Positions 58,412 to 64,000 of a DNA stretch of 64,000 nt are shown piece after piece. Numbering within the stretch: position 1 is the stretch's first letter; every line of letters starts with the position of its first letter. The notes below the pieces were generated by a model. That model saw only the letters and a program-made list of their open reading frames with translations, had not been told where the DNA came from and searched no databases. The position numbers and the translations under genes are program-made. Source of the DNA: Bettongia penicillata ogilbyi (lineage: Eukaryota > Chordata > Mammalia > Diprotodontia > Potoroidae); assembly GCA_023548195.1 (NCBI GenBank), contig JAJHZJ010000028.1, positions 186,001 through 250,000 on the forward strand, written 5' to 3'.

Positions 58412-59372
58412 TTTTTTATAATATTTTACTTTTTCTCAATTTAATGTAAAGAAAATGTTCAATATTCATTTTTATAATATTTTGAATTCCAATTTTTCTC
58501 ATTCCATCACTCCTTTCCCCTTCTCCAAGATAGCAAGCAATCACATATATATGCAATTATATATATCATATGTATATATTATCATATATAATATGATTAT
58601 ACATTTATTTTATATGTGTACAGTCACATGTCATATTTCTACATTCATCATGTTACAAAAGAAAAAAGAGAAGAAAAGAGAAAAATATGAAAGAAGCCAG
58701 AGAGAATAAAAATAGTACAACTCTACCTGCATTCAGACTCCATCAGTTCTTTCTCTGGATGTGGTTAGCATTTTCTATCACTAGTTTTTAGGAACTGCCT
58801 TGGATCATTGTATTTCTGAGAAGCGCTAAGGCTATCAAAGTTGATCATTGCACAATGTTACTGTTATTTTATATAATATTCTCCTGGTTCTACTCACTTC
58901 ACTCAGCACCAGTCCATGTAACTCTTGCCAGGTTTTTCTGAAATAATCCAGCTCATCATTTCTTACAGCACAATAGTATTCCATCACATTCATATATCAC
59001 AATTGTTCAGCCATTCCTAAATTGATGGTCATCCCTTAAATTTTCGATTCTTTACCACCAAAAAGAGAGGTTATAGAAATACTTTTGCATATGTAGCCCC
59101 CTTTCCCTTTCTTTGATCTCTATGGCATACAGATGCAATTGTGATAATTCTGATCAAATGGTGAGGCATCATTCCAAATTGTTCTCCAGAATGATTGAAT
59201 CAGATCACAAATCCACCAGCGATTCACTAGTGTCCCAATTTTCCCCACATCTTCTTCAATATTTAGCTTTTACCTTTTATCTCATATTAGTCAATATCAC
59301 AGGTATGAAGTGTTGTCTCAGAGTTGTTTTAATTTGCATTTCTCTAATCAGTAGTGATTTAGAGTATTTTTG
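58412..59372 (-). mobile_element. 5'-truncated L1 3' end nested within the L1 at 56.1-60.1 kb
   Basis: TTCAATATTCATTTTTATAA, GCATTCAGACTCCATCAG, TTCTTTCTCTGGATGTGG, CACAATAGTATTCCATCAC and CCAGAATGATTGAATCAG are the reversed L1 3' end with part of the ORF2 C-terminus (59113-59373). No clean target duplication was found. Confidence 0.85.
58543..58618. repeat. TATA-rich simple repeat
   Basis: ATATATATGCAATTATATAT-type tract inside the nested L1 3'UTR. Confidence 0.85.
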
Positions 59373-60097
59373 ATTAACTTCTATCCATTTCGATTTTATA
59401 GGATAGATTATTTTATTCACTTTGCAGTTATGATGACTACCTATGTATTTTCTCTCCATCCTATTATTTCTCCTGTCTGTTCTCTCTTTTCTTTGACCCT
59501 TTCACTCCTCACTAGTGTTTTGTGCATCTTCTAACTCCCCTGATATGCCCTCCATTCTGTCAGTTCCCCTGCCCTTTATTTGATCTCCTTCCCTCCAACT
59601 TCTCTGTCAGGTAAGATATATTTCCAGATTTAATTGAATTGTATATATAATTCCTTCTTGGAGCCAATACTGATGAGAGTAACATTCAAGCAATATTTAT
59701 CACCCACCCTCCCATCTTCCCCAGTGCACGTTGTCCACCTGTAATCTCTTTGTCATCAGGTATCTAATTGTCTTACTTTCTCCGCATAATGAGTTGTCCT
59801 AATACTGGTACTGGTTCTGGTGCTTTCATTATTCCTGTTTTCTTCAAGATCCAGAGCTGGTGCTGTATACATTCTGCAGTACTCTTGGTCAGTTCACACT
59901 CCAGAGTCATAAATACTCTCTCCTGACAACCTTCTAGCTTTTTTGCAGGGATGGAGGGAGATAAAATGTTTCAACTTGAATGATTGGTTATGCCACTCTA
60001 GAATTCTATTTGATGCATTATTTTAAAGTTATTTGGAGTGGAATGTTAGAAAAGTTCAGCTACAATGGTCCCTTTACTCCACCATCTTGGTACACTA
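59373..60097 (-). mobile_element. L1 5' portion lacking ORF1
   Basis: The L1 5' start lies at 60083-60097 (minus strand TACCAAGATGGTGGAGTAAA), followed by about 300 bp of 5'UTR, then spacer (59480-59790, including CCAATACTGATGAGAGTAAC) and the ORF2 start (GCAGTTATGATGACTAC near 59426, homologous to 33570). No ORF1 sequence is found between 5'UTR and spacer. About 1.5 kb of ORF2 is also missing relative to 31.3-33.5 kb. Confidence 0.7.
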
Positions 60098-60099
60098 TA

Positions 60100-60475
60100 C
60101 TTTTTTTTTTATTATTATTATGTGGTTTCTTACTTCATTAAAATGTCTTTTTTCTTTTTCCTACTCTGAATCAATACCCCTCAAGATATTTGTATTCAGC
60201 TAAAAATAATATTTGTAACCCCTCACTTTGATTTAGTGTAAATCTCTGCATTTTAACCGTATATATGTCATATATTGCCAACTCTTTTTCTCCTTTCTCC
60301 TCTCTTCTAATTTATGTGTGCTCATGCAATTCACACCAATGGTTGCAAATATTAAGGTTTTTAAAATTACTTTTATTTGTGTTTCTTCTCTGTCTTACCT
60401 TCTGCTACTCTTATTAAAAGGAAAAAAAGAGGGGGTGAAGAAAGGGAATGAAATCAAAACTTGGAATCTACTTTT
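60100..60475. other. No recognisable gene or repeat
   Basis: AT-rich unique sequence between the L1 5' start and the half-L1 tail. Confidence 0.5.
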
Positions 60476-61321
60476 ATTTTTTTAATTTATATAAATTAAT
60501 TAATTAATTTATTTAACTTTTTACATTCATTTTCACAAAATTTGGGGTTTCAAATTTTCTCCCCTTTTATCCGCTCCCCCCACCACAATACACCGAGCAT
60601 TCTAATTTTCCCTATCACCAATCTGCCCTCTCTTCTATCATCCCTCCCTTCCTTGTCCCCATCTTCTCTTTTGTCCAGTAGGGCCAGATAACTTTCTATT
60701 CCCCCTTACCTGTATTTCTTATTTCCTAGTAGCAAGAAAAATTCTCAACAGTTGCTCCTAAAACGTTGAGTTCCAAATTCTCCCCATCCCTCCCTCCCCA
60801 CCCATTCCCCTTGGGAAGGCAGGCAATTCAATATAGGCCATATCTGTGTAGTTATGCAAATGACTTCCGTAATAGTCATGTTGTGTAATACTAACTATAT
60901 TTCCCTCCATCCTATCCTGGCCCCCATTGCTTCTATTCTCTCTTTGGATCCTGTCCCTCCCAGAGTGATGACTTCAAATTCCTCCCTCCTTGCATTGTCC
61001 TCCCTTCCATCACCCCCCCCCACTCTGCTTATCCCCTTCTCCCCCACTTTCCTGTATTGTAAGATAGGTTTTCATACCAAAATGAGTGTGCATTTTATTC
61101 CTTCCTTGAGTCAAATGTGATGAGAATAAATTTCATGTTTTTCTCTCAGCTCTCCTCTTTTTTCCTCCACTAAAAAGCCTCCTGCCTGCCTCTTCTATGA
61201 GAGATAATTTGTCCCATTCCATTTCACCCTCTCTCCTCCCAATATATTTCTCTCTCATCGTTCACCTTGATTGTTTTTAAGATATGATCCCATCCTACTC
61301 AATACACTCTTTGTCCTTTGT

Positions 61322-61406
61322 CTCTGTGTGTGCATGCATGTGTGTATGTGTGTGTGTGTGCATGTGCGTGTGTGCATGCATGTGTTTGTGTGTGTGTGTA
61401 TGTGTA
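61322..61406. repeat. (TG)n microsatellite in half-L1 spacer
   Basis: TGTGTG blocks interrupted by CATG and GTATG. It is the homologue of 54339-54430. Confidence 0.95.
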
Positions 61407-61529
61407 ATCCCACCAACTACCCAGATACTGAAAAGTTTTAAGAGTTACAAATATTGTCTTTCCATGTAGGATTGTAAACAGTTCACCTTTGGTGTTGGCT
61501 TTTTGCTGTTTGCTTTTTCATGCTTCTTC

Positions 61530-62629
61530 TCATTCTTGTGTTTGAGGGTCAAATTTTCTTTTCAGCTCTGGTCTTTTCATCAAGAATGCTTGAAAATCCT
61601 CTATTTCATTGAAAGACCAGTTTTTCCCCTGAAGTATTATACTCAGTTTTGCTGGGTAGGTGATCCTTGGTTTTAGTCCTATTTCCTTTGACTTCTGGAA
61701 TATCCTATTCCATGCCTGTAGATCCCTTTATGTAGAAGCTGCTAGATCTTGAGTTATCCTGATTGTATTCCCACAATACTGGAATTATTTCTTTCTAGCT
61801 GCTTGCAATATTTTCTCCTTGACCTGGGAATTCTGGAATTTGGCCACAATGTTCCTAGGAGTTTCTCTTTTGGGATCTCTTTCAGGTGGTGATCAATGGA
61901 TTCCTTCAATACTTATTTTGCCCACTGGTTCTGGAATATCAAAGCAGTTTTCCTTGATAATTTCATGAAAGATGATGTCTAGGCTCTTTTTTTGATCATG
62001 GATTTCAGGTAGTCCCATAATTTTTAAATTATCTTTCCTGGATCTATTTTCCAGGTCACTTGTTTTTCCAATGAGATATTTCACATTGTCTTCCATTTTT
62101 TCATTCTTTTGGTTTTGTTTTATGATTTCTCGGTTTCTCATAAAGTCATTAGCTTCCATCTGTTCCATTCTAATTTCGAGAGAACTATTTTCTTCAGGAA
62201 CTTTTGCACCTCTTTTTCCATTTGGCTAATTCTGCTTCTGAAAGCACTCTTCTCCTCATTGGGTTTTTGAACCTCTTTTGCCAATTGAGTTAGCCCATTT
62301 TTAAGGTGTTATTTTCTTCAGCATATTTTGGAGTCTCCTTTACCAAGGTATTGACCCATTTTTCATGCTTTTCTTGCATCTCTCTCATTTCTGCTCCCAG
62401 TTTTTCCTCCACCTGTATAACTTGATTTTCAAAATCCTTTTTGAGCTCTTCCATGGCCTGAGTCCACTGAATATCTATTTCAGATGTTTGGGATACAGAG
62501 GCCTTGGCTTCTATGTCTTTCCCTGATGGTAAGCATTGTTCTTCCTCATCAGAATGGAAAGGAGGAACTATCTGTTCACCAAGAAAGTAACTTTCTATGG
62601 TCTTATTTTTTTCCCCCTTTTCTGGGCAT
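61530..62629 (-). pseudogene. Half-L1 ORF1 pseudogene, copy 2
   Basis: The start ATG complement is at 62627-62629 and the stop at 61530-61532, both homologous to copy 1. The best preserved stretch (61893-62168) covers the coiled-coil end and RRM-type region: EQMEANDFMRN, KYLIGKTSDLENRSRKDNLK, IMGLPEIHDQKKSLDIIF. Upstream and downstream the frame is broken by small indels and stops. Homologous residues differ from copy 1 by scattered substitutions, so the two are separate old insertions rather than one duplicated locus. Confidence 0.88.
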
Positions 62630-63293
62630 TTTCCCAGCCAGTTACTTGACTTCTGAGATTCCTCTCACCCCTTTTCCCCCTCCTTCCTCCCCACCTCTCC
62701 CCTCACTAGTGCTTGGGGTTTGAGATTCAAATGCTGCTTCCCAGCCTCAGGGCTTTCAGTGGGGGTGGTGCTGCTGTTCAGTGTGAGAGATTAAGTTCAG
62801 GTGCTCAGGTGGGGGCAGGGGCACCACCCAGGCTCTGTTCCCTCAGGGGGTTTGTGAAGAGATCTTCAACAATGGAACTGAGGTCCTGTCTGCTTTGGGA
62901 GTTCCCGTCTGCTGCTTCCCCTGCTGTTGTCTCCCAAGGGGGCCTGAGTTATGGAGACACCCCACTCCCCTCTTGGCCAACCAGATAGGGTCTCTCACTG
63001 ACCTTCAGTATCTGTGGGTGGAGAGATCTTTGTGGCCCCCAGAGATCCTGTCCCTGAAGCCTACTCTGATCTGTTCCCTTCAGTGCCATGCTGCCAAGGC
63101 AGAGCTGGGCTCTGATTCGGGTCCGGAGTGTGATCGACGTTTGTCAATGGTTTTTCAGGGCCCTCTGGAACAGAAATCTCCTCCACTCCGTTGTTGTGCG
63201 GCTTCCCCTGCTCCAGAATTTGTTGGACATTCCTCTTAACAGGTAATTTATGGGCTGTTTGTTCAGAGCTAGCCTATGTGAATCTTTCTATTC

Positions 63294-63303
63294 CGCCATT
63301 TTG
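63294..63303 (-). promoter_or_regulatory. YY1-like core of half-L1 copy 2
   Basis: The minus strand reads CCAAAATGGCGG. The G to A change in the AAGATGGC core distinguishes it from copy 1. Confidence 0.55.
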
Positions 63304-63319
63304 GCTCCTCCCCTTGTAA

Positions 63320-64000
63320 TGTATTTTTAGAACTGTTCCTTTACCTCCTCCTCTTCACCAAGCCCAGCTAAGAACCAGATCATGCCCCTTCTCCTTTTAT
63401 TTTCCTCTTTCTTATCAGAATTCTAGAGTTAAAGACTTTTCCCCTCAACTACTAACTTTGAACTTGACCATTTCTATTAATCCTCCATCTCTCTGTCTGT
63501 TCCTGACTAATGTTGTTTATTTATTTCTGTTGCACACTATATTTCTCTCCCTTTGTAAATTCAGAAGCAAGACTAGAAAGAAAGTTGGACTAAGTAACAA
63601 GAAAGTTTGAGCATATATGAACTGTAATATGTAGAGACCACTCAGTGTTGTTTAGAAATACACCACTGAGGTGTATTTAAAAGATATGAAGGCAGATTTG
63701 CCTCATTATCATAAGTGGTTGAAGTGAGATCTGAGTCAAAGAGACAGAGCAAAAAATAGTCTTTCTATGAGATATTATGGTGCATGAAGACTGGTGTGAA
63801 GGATATAAAGAGACTTAAGAAAATTAAAATAGTATTTGATAGGTCACTTTAACGTTTAGGTATATAGAACTAAATTTTATGTTCCACTTTTTCACCAGTA
63901 TAATCTTGGACAGATTTTCCTATACTTCTGTTCATACATGTAAATGGAAAGGAGAATTATATTTGGCACTTCTTTCGGGGTAAGTTTGTGAGTGCTATTT
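63320..64000. other. No recognisable gene or repeat
   Basis: Apparently unique AT-rich DNA to the window end. Confidence 0.5.

Larger units (their letters stand above)
60478..63314 (-). mobile_element. Half-L1 (HAL1-like) element, near full length, copy 2
   Basis: Same structure as copy 1, reversed: 5' start at 63296-63314 (minus strand GGAGGAGCCAAAATGGCGG), 5'UTR (62630-63314), ORF1 pseudogene (61530-62629), spacer with a TG repeat, ORF2-deletion junction at 60885-60900, then 3'UTR with two L1-like termini (about 60725-60840 and 60500-60565). Apart from indels it is collinear with 52462-55264. A convincing target duplication was not found. Confidence 0.9.

Noticed and set aside
56925..58618. 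Regularly spaced TA-rich blocks resembling an array
   Set aside because: They are simple TA repeats without unique spacers. CRISPR arrays are not expected in this genome.
62484..63239. Three overlapping frames (79-114 codons) in a GC-richer segment
   Set aside because: They are antisense to the half-L1 5'UTR and ORF1 start. The equivalent frames in copy 1 (52379-52773) confirm they are 5'UTR shadows.

Overview
This window looks like intergenic or intronic DNA from a marsupial nuclear genome. It is AT-rich and CpG-poor. It is dominated by LINE-1 (L1) 3' ends of a type I associate with marsupials, by tRNA-headed SINEs, and by old MIR/CORE-SINE and LINE-2 relics. I found no convincing host protein-coding exon, no rRNA or functional tRNA gene and no CRISPR array. 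The species cannot be fixed by reading alone. Family names come from remembered sequence signatures, not from a database search.

Layout. Positions 1-17000 are mostly unique sequence with scattered SINE, MIR and L2 relics, one truncated L1 at 5.1 kb, and two insertions of a composite SINE (10.7 kb full length, 12.35 kb body only). From 17.1 to 24 kb there is a patchwork of L2, a deleted half-L1, an LTR on the + strand, an L1 3' end, a decayed retrovirus-like element on the - strand, and L1 ORF1/5'UTR sequence nested in another L1 5'UTR. From 28.2 to 37.2 kb there is an L1-rich block. Its core is a long minus-strand L1 (29.7-35.46 kb) interrupted by a younger L1 3' end, a SINE with a clean target-site duplication, and a 332-bp TTTC microsatellite inside the reverse transcriptase region. 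From 37.2 to 49 kb it is largely unique, with an L1 3' end at 43.3 kb flanked by a perfect 10-bp duplication. At 49.76-50.21 kb sits a CpG-rich solo LTR with a perfect 6-bp duplication. From 52.46 to 63.31 kb there are two nearly full-length half-L1 elements in tail-to-tail orientation, with a broken L1 between them.

The most noteworthy item is the half-L1 pair. Each copy has an L1-type 5'UTR, an ORF1 (now a pseudogene), the L1 inter-ORF spacer and the first few codons of ORF2, then passes directly into a 3'UTR. The rest of ORF2 is missing at the same breakpoint in both copies, so this is a replicating family (HAL1-like) rather than two accidental deletions. The 3'UTR also appears composite, with two successive L1-like termini.

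Nothing here forms a pathway. The functional relationships are parasitic: half-L1s and SINEs lack reverse transcriptase and must have used the machinery of a full-length L1. Every coding region identified is broken.
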